DNA from: Firm-04 sp964392175
GTDB taxonomy: Bacteria; Bacillota; Clostridia; Oscillospirales; Ruminococcaceae
Assembly (NCBI GenBank): GCA_964392175.1
Contig: CAYMOJ010000002.1
Span: forward strand, 62,001 to 126,000
Direction: 5' to 3'
DNA: 64,000 nt
The position numbers and the translations under genes were made by a program. The notes below the pieces were generated by a model that worked only from the letters and a program-made list of their open reading frames with translations, made no database searches and was not told the DNA's origin. Below are positions 7,641 through 15,292 of the stretch, one piece after another (positions within the stretch are counted from its first letter, which is position 1; every line of letters starts with the position of its first letter).

Positions 7641-8576
7641 TTAACGGTGTCTGCCGCCACCACCATGCGAGTGTCCACCACCGGAGCTATGCGAGTGTCC
7701 GCCGCCGCCACCGCCGCCACTGCCTCCGCTACCGCCGGAGCTGATGTGTGTGCGTGTGCGATACTGACGAATAAACATATCTTCCTTGATATTGAACTTT
7801 GTTTCGTTTTGGCTGATATAATTGGTGGGGGTCAATGCTTTCGTGAACTTGTAGCTGTTCTTGATAGATGCAATGGAAACCAGGCAAACGATCAGACCGA
7901 TGATCAATCCCATGGACAATGCCGGGAACAGATTAAAATTGAACCACCACGGCAGGGAATCGGCTTTGACAAACTCGTCGCCTTTCATGTACATATACTG
8001 ATCGGTGTCGTGTTCGTAGACATATACATATCCATCGGGAGGGCCATCACGGTACAGGCGTTCGGTGATCACGCAGAAATCCTCAATGGCGGCATAAGTA
8101 TTGCCTGCGAGGATATTATCCCACATATAGTCGAAGATCTCATCCACGCGATTATCTTCAGCACCGTTATAGAAGTAGATTTGCCCTCTTCCAGATGTGG
8201 AAATATAATCGTACTTAGTGCTGTTATTGATCAGCAGTAGAATGCCGTCGGTATCCACGCCGTATTGGGGATTAAACAATCTGTCGTAATTGTCATCGGC
8301 GGTACGCACGACATCGCTGTCGCTTGAAAAATCGGTTTCAGAGCCGTAGATATACACCGCCACATACATATCGATCGTAGAGCTTAGCTCTAGAATGCGT
8401 TCGTTGGCAAGCTCCAGCTCCGAATCCTCCAGAATGCCCTGCACATCGTAAACGCGGCAGTTCTGAATGCAGTCCTCGTATTGCCGTTCAGCCGAAGCGG
8501 TGATACTGCCACAGGAAATCAGCATTGCAGCCGAGGAAAGTGCGCAGAGAAACGGACGGAACATCTTGTTATTCAT
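7641..8576 (-). CDS. TPM-domain membrane protein (YgcG/YdjH-like)
   Basis: 311-residue exported membrane protein. Signal sequence with a lipobox-like MLISC (about 15-25), a TPM domain (about 40-195, with EDSELELANERILELSS and DGILLLINNSTKYDYIST), one transmembrane helix (about 225-247) and a very Gly/His/Ser-rich tail ending in HSHGGGGRHR. The tail is typical of YgcG-type proteins and could bind metal. Its ATG overlaps the stop of the zinc-ribbon gene (ATGA), and GGAGGG lies 8 nt upstream. It resembles the last steps of the Bacillus ydjG-ydjH-ydjI membrane-stress set. Confidence 0.82.
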   Translation of the reverse strand: MNNKMFRPFLCALSSAAMLISCGSITASAERQYEDCIQNCRVYDVQGILEDSELELANERILELSSTIDMYVAVYIYGSETDFSSDSDVVRTADDNYDRLFNPQYGVDTDGILLLINNSTKYDYISTSGRGQIYFYNGAEDNRVDEIFDYMWDNILAGNTYAAIEDFCVITERLYRDGPPDGYVYVYEHDTDQYMYMKGDEFVKADSLPWWFNFNLFPALSMGLIIGLIVCLVSIASIKNSYKFTKALTPTNYISQNETKFNIKEDMFIRQYRTRTHISSGGSGGSGGGGGGGHSHSSGGGHSHGGGGRHR

Positions 8577-9637
8577 AAGAAGAACCCTCCGATCAATGTG
8601 GTGATGATGGCAACCACAGCGGCAAGCCCCAGGCTGAATCCCCACATTTTGGATTTGGAAACGGGCGGCTCACCTGCAAATTTACCTGTTTGCCCGTTGA
8701 TGGCAAACTCATAGGTTTTGCCCTGGTAGTGGTAGGTCATGAACCACACAGGTAATAGCATATACTGCCAATCGGTGCTGAGGATTTTGATATCGGAATG
8801 GGTAACCGAAAGGGAACTGTATCCTTTGGCAGAGGAACGAAGTAACGCATCGCAAGCCTGTACTGCACGTTTTTGTACGCGAGGGAATACCGCAGCCATG
8901 TTCAAGTCATATTTTTCCGCGAGAAATCCGCTTAAATACTGCATCGCAAAGGGCTGTGTTGCACGATAATCAAACGGTTCCAGGGCTTCCATCAGCGCGT
9001 CACTGATATGGCTTGCACCGTCGGCAGGGATGCCACGCAGCACAACGGTTGCGTTACGCTTGACGGCAAACTCTTTGGTTTCGGTGATGCGTGTGTCGCC
9101 GCTCGTCCAGCTGTTTACCTGTTTGCCTAAGGCTTCCATATCTGCCGAACTTTCACAGTCGGTGACCCAGAAGGGGACATACAGCCCCACCATTTTTTCC
9201 ATCTGGGTATCGGTATTGAAATCACTGGGCAGAAAATGCTTTTTCTTGCACCAGCTTTTGAACTGGTTGCGTGCCGCGTTGCGGTCAAGCTGAAAGGGGA
9301 TCACCTTGGAGGGGCGAAATTCGCCTGCAACACGTCCTTGTAAGATCACGGGACTGTGACAATAGTAACAGAATGTCGCGGCGGTGTTATCATCTGCCAT
9401 GACCTCCGCGCCGCAGCTTTCGCAGTGGTAATATCCCGTGCATTCCGCGAATTCCTCCGTTGCCCGCTGTTGTTCGGCGGTAATGCTTTCCAATTTTTCT
9501 TCCTGCTTGGCAGCGATGTGATCCATCTCCTGCTTGGTAAAGCTGCTTTGACAATACTCACAGCGAAAATCCTGCTGTTCGGCGGAAAACACAAGTTCCG
9601 CACCGCAGTTGGGACATTTGAATGCAACAGATTCCAT
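8573..9637 (-). CDS. Zinc-ribbon membrane protein (YdjG-like)
   Basis: 354-residue protein with two zinc ribbons near the N-terminus (CPNCGAEL...CEYC at about 8-30 and CESCGAEV...CYYC at about 72-95), a short charged helical segment between them, a roughly 220-residue mixed region and one C-terminal transmembrane helix (about 330-352). The tip is anchored in the membrane and the ribbons face the cytosol. The ATG at 9637 was chosen over a TTG two codons upstream because AGAGG sits 10 nt before it. It lies between an SPFH and a TPM protein, an arrangement like the Bacillus pspA-ydjGHI locus, where YdjG helps recruit PspA. Confidence 0.8.
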   Translation of the reverse strand: MESVAFKCPNCGAELVFSAEQQDFRCEYCQSSFTKQEMDHIAAKQEEKLESITAEQQRATEEFAECTGYYHCESCGAEVMADDNTAATFCYYCHSPVILQGRVAGEFRPSKVIPFQLDRNAARNQFKSWCKKKHFLPSDFNTDTQMEKMVGLYVPFWVTDCESSADMEALGKQVNSWTSGDTRITETKEFAVKRNATVVLRGIPADGASHISDALMEALEPFDYRATQPFAMQYLSGFLAEKYDLNMAAVFPRVQKRAVQACDALLRSSAKGYSSLSVTHSDIKILSTDWQYMLLPVWFMTYHYQGKTYEFAINGQTGKFAGEPPVSKSKMWGFSLGLAAVVAIITTLIGGFFL

Positions 9638-9643
9638 CGGCAA

Positions 9644-10795
9644 TTATCCTCTGGGTTTGCCGCAGTTGGAACAGAAGTTGCCCTGATTGGTCATACCACA
9701 ACCACACTGCCACGGGCCGTTTGCAGCTGGTCGCTTTGCGCCGCAGTTTGCACAGAAATTGCCCTGATTGCTCATGCCACAGTTGCATTGCCAACCGTTG
9801 TTGGTGGCAGGCTGTTGTACGGGCTGCTGGACAGGTTGTGTGCTCTGGAAGATACCAGACATGGCAGCCATGCCTGCACCCATGCCCATAAATGCGGTAC
9901 CTGCACCGGCGGTATTGGAGCCTGCTGCTTGCAAGCCCTGCGCCGCAGCACTTTGCACATAGGCGTTGCGGATGTTGGGATCTTGCATCATTGCGCCCTG
10001 ATTGCGCATATTGATGAGCTTTTTGCTCTCGTCGTCATAGCTGATGTTGGCGATGGCAACGCTTACGATTTCAAAGCCACGCTGTGCACGCCAGTCGGCA
10101 TCCAGTACATCCGCCATTTGTTTGGAAAGTTCCATGGATTTAGAGCCTAACGAAGAAATGCGCACGCCATCTTCGGAGAGTTTGCCAAAGGCAGATTGCA
10201 ACGCACAGAGGAACTCATTAAGGAACTGTTCGTTGACATCTACAATGTCAATATGCTCTGCACCCTTTGGCAACACTTCCTGATAGAACAGTACGGGATC
10301 GGTGATGCGGATGGAGTAGGTACCATGGCAGCGCACGAACAGCTCTGCCTGATAGAAATTATCAAAATACTGCAATGCATTGCGTGTACCAAAACGGATG
10401 CCACGCAGCTCTTGCAAATTGAGGAACATGACTTCCTGAGATGCAGAGGGGATGCCGTTGAAACGGAAACGGTTAAAGCTTTCCTTGACGGAATCAGCAA
10501 GTTGACCATTGAAAATCGAAGGGGTAGAGCTTGCAAATACCTTGTAGTAGCCGGGATATGCGCTGTAATCTACGATCTGACCGCCATCCAGCAGAAGCAT
10601 TGCCTGCTTTTCAGCGACCTGGATCACAGAGCCGTTGGAGATGATATTCTCACTGCGCTTGTTTTTCTTTGTGTTAACAGGGTAGCCTTTCACAGCAACG
10701 GTAGAAACTCCCATTTTTGCAGGCTGAACGACCTCCAGCCAGGAATCAGCAAGTGCACCGGAAACAGACGATACAGCAGCTTGGATCAAACCCAT
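9644..10795 (-). CDS. SPFH-domain protein with two C-terminal zinc ribbons (YdjI-like)
   Basis: 383-residue protein. An SPFH/band-7-like core (about 30-260) is followed by a Met/Ala/Gly-rich segment, a Gln/Pro linker and two tandem ribbons of the form CxCGMxNQGNFCxNCG. It starts MGLIQAAVSSVSGALADSWLE, the usual opening of YdjI/virion-core-like SPFH proteins. Such proteins form membrane-associated oligomeric scaffolds. The start is supported by AGGAGGT 7 nt upstream. It is the first gene of a three-gene operon with the zinc-ribbon and TPM proteins. No PspA gene is present in the window. Confidence 0.88.
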   Translation of the reverse strand: MGLIQAAVSSVSGALADSWLEVVQPAKMGVSTVAVKGYPVNTKKNKRSENIISNGSVIQVAEKQAMLLLDGGQIVDYSAYPGYYKVFASSTPSIFNGQLADSVKESFNRFRFNGIPSASQEVMFLNLQELRGIRFGTRNALQYFDNFYQAELFVRCHGTYSIRITDPVLFYQEVLPKGAEHIDIVDVNEQFLNEFLCALQSAFGKLSEDGVRISSLGSKSMELSKQMADVLDADWRAQRGFEIVSVAIANISYDDESKKLINMRNQGAMMQDPNIRNAYVQSAAAQGLQAAGSNTAGAGTAFMGMGAGMAAMSGIFQSTQPVQQPVQQPATNNGWQCNCGMSNQGNFCANCGAKRPAANGPWQCGCGMTNQGNFCSNCGKPRG

Positions 10796-10852
10796 GATAA
10801 TACCTCCTAAAATAAGCAGTCTTTCTACTTCTTGTTCGCTATACTTGAAAGT

Positions 10853-10915
10853 GCAGAAAGCAACATTCCACAATTATTATAGCATATCTTCATGGGAATT
10901 GCAAGTGCTTTCTGC
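10853..10915 (-). promoter_or_regulatory. Promoter of the SPFH operon flanked by a 10-bp inverted repeat
   Basis: On the minus strand TTGCAA (10904-10899) and TATAAT (10881-10876) are 17 bp apart. GCAGAAAGCA (10853-10862) and TGCTTTCTGC (10906-10915) are perfect inverted copies placed on either side of the promoter, a plausible paired operator. Confidence 0.6.
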
Positions 10916-10950
10916 CAGGAAAATGAGCACCCGATTGTGACAGAAAACAG

Positions 10951-11000
10951 TTGACAATCGCCGGAAAATGTATTATAATGTATGCATCATAAATTGATGC
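10951..11000 (+). promoter_or_regulatory. Promoter of the sulfhydrylase gene with palindrome at +1
   Basis: Consensus TTGACA (10951-10956) and TATAAT (10974-10979) are spaced 17 bp apart. GCATCA-TAAAT-TGATGC (10984-11000) covers the expected start site. No S-box or T-box fold was seen. Confidence 0.8.
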
Positions 11001-11019
11001 CAAGAAAGGATGAAATCAT

Positions 11020-12285
11020 ATGAACATCGAAACACAGTGCCTGCATGCAGGTTATACCCCCGAAAACGGTGGCCCTCGTGTGGTGCCCATCGTACAAAGC
11101 ACGACCTACGCGTTTGATTCCACTGAGCATATCGCAGCTTTGTTTGATATGCCCACTGAGCCGATGTATTCCCGTTTTGCCAACCCTACTGTGGATGCAG
11201 TAGAAAAGAAAATTGCTGCACTGGAAGGCGGTGTGGCAGCGATGTGTACCACAAGCGGTCAGGCGGCGAGTCTGCTTTCGATTTTGAATGTTTGCTCCGC
11301 AGGTGACAGCTTCATCTCTGCAAGTACGATTTACGGTGGCACATTCAATCTGTTTGCTGTAACCCTGAAGCGTTTTGGCATTGAGTGCATCTTTGTGGAT
11401 CAGGAAGCGAGCATCGAGGAACTGCAAAAAGCAGTGAAACCCAACACGCGCTGTGTGTTTGGCGAAACGCTCGCGAACCCTGCGCTGTCTGTATTGGATA
11501 TTCGTAAATTTGCTGATTTTGCACATTCCAATGGCATTCCGCTGATTGTAGACAATACTTTCCCCACGCCCATTCTTTGCCGTCCTTTTGAATTCGGCGC
11601 AGATGTGGTGATTCACTCCACCACGAAGTATATGGATGGTCATGCGGTACAGGGCGGAGGCGTGATCGTAGATGGCGGCAACTTTGACTGGACAAATGGC
11701 AAATTCCCTGATTTTACCGAACCCGACGAAAGCTATCATGGCATACGCTATGTGGAAAGCTTTGGTAAGGCCGCATACATCATCAAGTGCAGAATGCAGT
11801 TGATGCGTGACTTTGGTTGTTATCCTTCCGCAACCAACGCGTTTTATCTCAATCTTGGTCTGGAAACACTTGCTCTGCGCATGAAGCAGTATTGCATAAA
11901 CGCTAAGATCGTTGCCGAATATTTGCAATCCCGTCCAGAGGTTGCGTCTGTTTCCTATCCCGGGCTGGAGGGCGACCCCTACTATGAACGCGCGAAAACA
12001 TATCTGCCGAATGGTGCCAGTGGCGTGATCTCTTTTGTGATCAAGGGCGGCAGAGAAGCCGCCATGCACTTCATGGATGCACTGAAACTTGCTTCCAATG
12101 TGGTTCATGTGGCGGATATTCGTACCTGCGTGTTGCACCCAGCCAGTGAGACGCACCGCCAGCTTACGGACGAGCAGTTGGTGGCCGCCGGTATCAATGC
12201 AGGCATGATTCGCTTCTCCTGCGGCTTGGAAAATGTCGAAGATATTATCGCTGATATTGATCAGGCGTTTGCGGCGATTCAGTGA
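11020..12285 (+). CDS. metY: O-acetylhomoserine sulfhydrylase (PLP enzyme)
   Basis: 421-residue Cys/Met-metabolism PLP enzyme. It catalyses O-acetylhomoserine plus sulfide to homocysteine in the direct-sulfhydrylation route to methionine. The PLP lysine is Lys203 in STTKYMDGH. YSRFANPT, TSGQAA and the C-terminal SCGLENVEDIIADI are family signatures. A length near 420-430, with the insertion around residue 220, fits the MetY branch rather than MetB/MetC (about 380-400). Transcribed alone from a strong promoter. Confidence 0.93.
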   Translation: MNIETQCLHAGYTPENGGPRVVPIVQSTTYAFDSTEHIAALFDMPTEPMYSRFANPTVDAVEKKIAALEGGVAAMCTTSGQAASLLSILNVCSAGDSFISASTIYGGTFNLFAVTLKRFGIECIFVDQEASIEELQKAVKPNTRCVFGETLANPALSVLDIRKFADFAHSNGIPLIVDNTFPTPILCRPFEFGADVVIHSTTKYMDGHAVQGGGVIVDGGNFDWTNGKFPDFTEPDESYHGIRYVESFGKAAYIIKCRMQLMRDFGCYPSATNAFYLNLGLETLALRMKQYCINAKIVAEYLQSRPEVASVSYPGLEGDPYYERAKTYLPNGASGVISFVIKGGREAAMHFMDALKLASNVVHVADIRTCVLHPASETHRQLTDEQLVAAGINAGMIRFSCGLENVEDIIADIDQAFAAIQ

Positions 12286-12342
12286 GCTTGCTGCGGCAAG
12301 GCAATATAAATAGTATGTTCGAATGGCACGAAAGCTGTGGCG

Positions 12343-12370
12343 TTGTCAACACAATGAATGTCAATGTAAT
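12343..12370 (+). promoter_or_regulatory. Possible promoter of the 45-aa gene
   Basis: TTGTCA and TGTAAT with a 16-bp spacer. Weak match. Confidence 0.3.
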
Positions 12371-12403
12371 GAGCGAGTATCTGAAATAAAGGAGTGGACG
12401 CGA

Positions 12404-12541
12404 ATGGAGAAAACACCGAAGAAAATTGTTTACTCTGAACCGGCAGACTACTTTCCAAAATCGATCAGGGAGAAATATGGCCTTGGAAAGAGCGATGCGA
12501 AGCAATCAGCTAAGAATGCACCCACAAAGAAGGGCAAATAA
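12404..12541 (+). CDS. 45-aa basic protein, function unknown
   Basis: Short soluble protein beginning MEKTPKKIVYSEPADYFPKS and ending in a Lys-rich tail. AAAGGAGTGG lies upstream of the ATG and a hairpin follows the stop. No transmembrane segment and no cysteine. I recall similar tiny SEPADYFPK proteins annotated as hypothetical in other Clostridia, but cannot check this here. The central EPADYFPKSIREKYGLG looks like a short conserved helix-forming motif. Confidence 0.6.
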   Translation: MEKTPKKIVYSEPADYFPKSIREKYGLGKSDAKQSAKNAPTKKGK

Positions 12542-12558
12542 TCAATAAACGAAGGTAG

Positions 12559-12605
12559 ATCTCCGATGTTTTGCGACTTGCGGTTGCGACATCGGAGATT
12601 TATCG
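12559..12605 (+). terminator. Terminator after the 45-aa gene
   Basis: ATCTCCGATGT (12559-12569) pairs perfectly with ACATCGGAGAT (12589-12599). The following T-run is short. Confidence 0.6.
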
Positions 12606-12632
12606 TCAAGTTGCATAAAAATTAAGCGAGAT

Positions 12633-12668
12633 GCCTGTGAAACTTTTCTATAGAAAAGTTTCACAGGC
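12633..12668. repeat. Perfect 36-bp palindrome
   Basis: Eighteen-base arms, GCCTGTGAAACTTTTCTA and its exact reverse complement, abut with no spacer. It lies between a terminator and the ribosomal superoperon promoter and ends two bases before the -35 box. Possibly an interspersed palindromic element or a protein-binding site. Confidence 0.7.
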
Positions 12669-12670
12669 TC

Positions 12671-12699
12671 TTGCAATCTGCCGCAATCTATGATATACT
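12671..12699 (+). promoter_or_regulatory. Promoter of the ribosomal superoperon
   Basis: TTGCAA (12671-12676) and TATACT (12694-12699) have a 17-bp spacer, followed by a leader of about 435 nt before rpsJ. Confidence 0.65.
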
Positions 12700-12705
12700 A
12701 ATAAA

Positions 12706-13140
12706 GCTGATTGCACAAGATATGCGTTGAGGCGTGAGGTTGCGCACGGTATGTGCGGTAATTCACGCGGAGTATGTCCGACAAACGGGCGATTTGAGAT
12801 ATGAACACGGTTTGTGTGTATGCAAAGAACGCGAAACCACGCGTTTTTCGACGAGGAATGCTCTGCGTTGCGCTTCCTACAGTGCCGCGGAACAAAGAAG
12901 TCGAGATCGGGAAGGTCGTGAACCTTTGCGCATAGGGCGAGGGCGCTCACGCTCTGCCGGAACAAACCATGCTTGTCCAGAACACCCCGAGGCAATAACG
13001 CATCGGGCTTTTTTATGGGTGTGTGCAGGAAACACGAGGGAACGTTGTAGGAAACGCAACCGCGTTGCACGCATCAGTAAAGCAAGCGTGGCACACGAAA
13101 AAAACGATCATTTCTCCACAGCCCCCGGCAAAATAATTTG
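12706..13140 (+). ncRNA. Long structured 5' leader of the S10 operon
   Basis: About 435 nt with no convincing gene: frames are open in places but lack ribosome binding sites and known families. It contains several hairpins, including AACGCG-CGCGTT (12828-12845) followed by five T, and a clear intrinsic terminator at 12986-13014. A leader of this length with internal termination suggests transcription attenuation of ribosomal protein synthesis. The effector is unknown. Confidence 0.45.
12986..13014 (+). terminator. Intrinsic terminator inside the S10 leader (candidate attenuator)
   Basis: CCCGA (12986-12990) and TCGGG (13003-13007), with extra pairing in GGC/CGC, are followed by CTTTTTTA. It lies about 125 nt upstream of rpsJ in the transcribed leader. 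Confidence 0.6.
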
Positions 13141-13154
13141 AGGAGGGTAATCAA

Positions 13155-13472
13155 GTGGCAGGCAGCGAAAAACTCAGAATCAAGGTCAAGGGCTACGAGC
13201 ATGCAACCGTAGATGCTGCGGCGGCAAAGATCATCGAGGCAGCAAAGCGCGGTGGCGCACAGAAGGTTTCCGGTCCCATCCCGCTCCCGACCGACAAGGA
13301 AATCGTGACCATCCTTCGTGCAGTGCACAAATATAAGGATAGCCGCGAACAGTTCGAGCTTAGAACGCATAAGCGTTTGATCGACGTCATCCGCCCCACA
13401 AAGGCAACGATGGATGCACTGACAAAGCTCGAGATCCCCGCCGGTGTCGATATCGACATGGAGCTGAAGTAA
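13155..13472 (+). CDS. rpsJ: 30S ribosomal protein S10
   Basis: 105 residues; KLRIKVKGYEHATVDAAAAK and the THKRLIDVI segment are diagnostic of uS10, which also takes part in NusB-dependent antitermination. GTG start with GAGGAGGG upstream. First gene of a superoperon that keeps the Firmicutes order through rplQ. Confidence 0.97.
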   Translation: MAGSEKLRIKVKGYEHATVDAAAAKIIEAAKRGGAQKVSGPIPLPTDKEIVTILRAVHKYKDSREQFELRTHKRLIDVIRPTKATMDALTKLEIPAGVDIDMELK

Positions 13473-13563
13473 GTTCAGCGCAAGGGGAACAGACGGCATC
13501 TTGCGAGCCGTCGGTCATGTTGATGCAAATGCGTCAACCAATAACCAAAGGAGGAAACTCATC

Positions 13564-14199
13564 ATGAAGAAAGCCATTATTGGCAAGAAGATCGGCATGA
13601 CGCAGATCTTCGATGAGACCGGTAAAGTCGTACCGGTTACTGTCATCGAGGCAGGCCCCTGCTTCGTGACGCAGAAGAAGACAAACGAGAACGACGGTTA
13701 CGAAGCCATCCAGGTTGGCTACGGCACCATCAAGGCTGCAAATGTCAACAAGCCCCGTAAAGGTCATCTTGACAAGGCGAATTGTGGTCTGCTCCGTACT
13801 CTGAAGGAGTTCCGCTTTGATGATTGCTCTACCTATAATGTGGGCGATACCATCACCGTGGATACCTTCGCCGTTGGCGATATCGTGGATGTTAGCGGCA
13901 CCAGCAAAGGTAAGGGCTATGCAGGTCCCATCAAGCGCTACGGTCAGCACAGACTGAAGGAAACCCACGGTACCGGCCCTGTCCATCGTCAAGCGGGTTC
14001 TATGGGTGCTTGCTCCTCGCCCTCTCGTATCTACAAGGGCAAGGGCCTGGCAGGTCATATGGGCGCAGAGAGCGTGACCGTTCAGAATCTTGAAATCGTC
14101 AGCATTGATGCTGAGAATCGTCTGATCGCGATCCGTGGTGCGATTCCCGGCCCTAAGGGCGGCATCGTTACCGTTGTGAACAGCATCAAGAAGGCTTAA
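13564..14199 (+). CDS. rplC: 50S ribosomal protein L3
   Basis: 211 residues beginning MKKAIIGKKIGMTQIFDETG. The conserved loop THGTGPVHRQAGSMGACSSP reaches toward the peptidyl-transferase centre in known ribosomes. The start was placed at 13564 because AAAGGAGGAAAC precedes it; an earlier in-frame ATG has no ribosome binding site. Confidence 0.97.
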   Translation: MKKAIIGKKIGMTQIFDETGKVVPVTVIEAGPCFVTQKKTNENDGYEAIQVGYGTIKAANVNKPRKGHLDKANCGLLRTLKEFRFDDCSTYNVGDTITVDTFAVGDIVDVSGTSKGKGYAGPIKRYGQHRLKETHGTGPVHRQAGSMGACSSPSRIYKGKGLAGHMGAESVTVQNLEIVSIDAENRLIAIRGAIPGPKGGIVTVVNSIKKA

Positions 14200-14216
14200 G
14201 GAAGGAGGAAATCGAA

Positions 14217-14843
14217 ATGGCAACAGTTTCTGTATTTGATATGGAAGGCAAGAAGGTTTCCGAAACCGAATTGAACGATGCCGTGTTCGGCATTACTCCT
14301 AACGAGGCTGTAATGCACGCCTGTGTCGTCAATTATCTCGCAAACCAGCGTCAAGGCACACAGTCTACGCTGACGCGTACCGAGGTTGCCGGTGGCGGCA
14401 GAAAGCCCTACCGTCAGAAGGGCACCGGTCATGCACGTCAGGGTTCCATTCGCGCACCGCAGTGGTATCACGGTGGTGTGGCACTTGGCCCCAAGCCTAG
14501 AAGCTATCGCTTCAGCCTGAACAAGAAAGTCCGCCGTCTGGCAATGCTCTCTGCATTCTCCACAAAGGTGCAGGATGAGACCATCCGCGTGGTGGATCGC
14601 TTGGCAATGGATGACTACAAGACCAAGACCATCGTAAAGATGCTTGAAGGTCTGGGCATCAATGGCAAGGCTTTGATCGTGACCGCTGAAGCTGACAAGC
14701 TCGTTTATCGCAGCGCAAACAATATCCCCGGCGTAAAGACCGCTGCTGTCAACACTCTGAATGTTTATGACATCCTCAACTATGATGCATTCATCGTAAG
14801 CAAGGATGCCGTTGCAAAAATCGAGGAGGTGTACGCAAAATGA
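14217..14843 (+). CDS. rplD: 50S ribosomal protein L4
   Basis: 208 residues. The long exit-tunnel loop is visible (AGGGRKPYRQKGTGHARQG), the site of macrolide-resistance mutations in other bacteria. L4 is the S10-operon regulator in Enterobacteria; whether it acts on the leader here is unknown. Overlaps rplW by 4 bases. Confidence 0.97.
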   Translation: MATVSVFDMEGKKVSETELNDAVFGITPNEAVMHACVVNYLANQRQGTQSTLTRTEVAGGGRKPYRQKGTGHARQGSIRAPQWYHGGVALGPKPRSYRFSLNKKVRRLAMLSAFSTKVQDETIRVVDRLAMDDYKTKTIVKMLEGLGINGKALIVTAEADKLVYRSANNIPGVKTAAVNTLNVYDILNYDAFIVSKDAVAKIEEVYAK

Positions 14844-15163
14844 AAGCACCGCAGGATATCATTCTGAGACCGGTCATCACTGAGCAGTCTATCGACATTC
14901 TGCCCACCGGCAAGTACACCTTTGAGGTTGCAAAGACCGCTAATAAGCTTGAAATCGCCAACGCTGTCGAGCAACTCTTCAATGTTCAGGTCACTAAGGT
15001 GAATACCCTGAACGTCCGTGGCCGTTCCAAGAGAGTCGGCCGCTATCAGGGCACTACTGCTAGCTGGAAAAAGGCTGTAGTAACCGTGAATCCCGAGCCT
15101 ACCCCCGGTAAGGACGGCAAGAAGAGAAGAGGCACCATCGAGTTCTTCGACGGTATGTTCTAA
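14840..15163 (+). CDS. rplW: 50S ribosomal protein L23
   Basis: 107 residues with the family motif ILRPVITEQS and the basic VRGRSKRVGRYQG loop. It binds 23S domain III and docks SRP and trigger factor at the exit port. Coupled to rplD through an ATGA overlap. Followed by an unusually long gap with four hairpins. Confidence 0.96.
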   Translation: MKAPQDIILRPVITEQSIDILPTGKYTFEVAKTANKLEIANAVEQLFNVQVTKVNTLNVRGRSKRVGRYQGTTASWKKAVVTVNPEPTPGKDGKKRRGTIEFFDGMF

Positions 15164-15176
15164 GATCCTCTTTCTG

Positions 15177-15256
15177 GCATCTGTATACAGATGCGCTGCG
15201 TACCCTGACGCAGCCGCAGGAGCGTTTGCTCTTGCCCGTATGGGAGTCATGCTCCC
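15177..15256 (+). promoter_or_regulatory. Cluster of four consecutive hairpins between rplW and rplB
   Basis: Hairpins: GCATCTG-TATA-CAGATGC (15177-15194), GCTGCG-CGCAGC (15195-15214), GCAGGAGC-GCTCTTGC with one G-U pair (15216-15235) and GGGAG-CTCCC (15242-15256). They fill most of the 129-bp gap. No T-run follows, so this is more likely a processing or regulatory structure than a terminator. Confidence 0.5.
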
Positions 15257-15292
15257 GCAAAAAAGCATTGATTTAAGGAGTTGAATTAAGCA

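Noticed and set aside
11001..11019. S-box or T-box before the sulfhydrylase gene
   Set aside because: The leader is about 35 nt with only a 6-bp dyad.
12734..13141. 135-codon open frame in the S10 leader
   Set aside because: No ribosome binding site, Arg/Cys-rich composition typical of a random frame, and it contains the intrinsic terminator.
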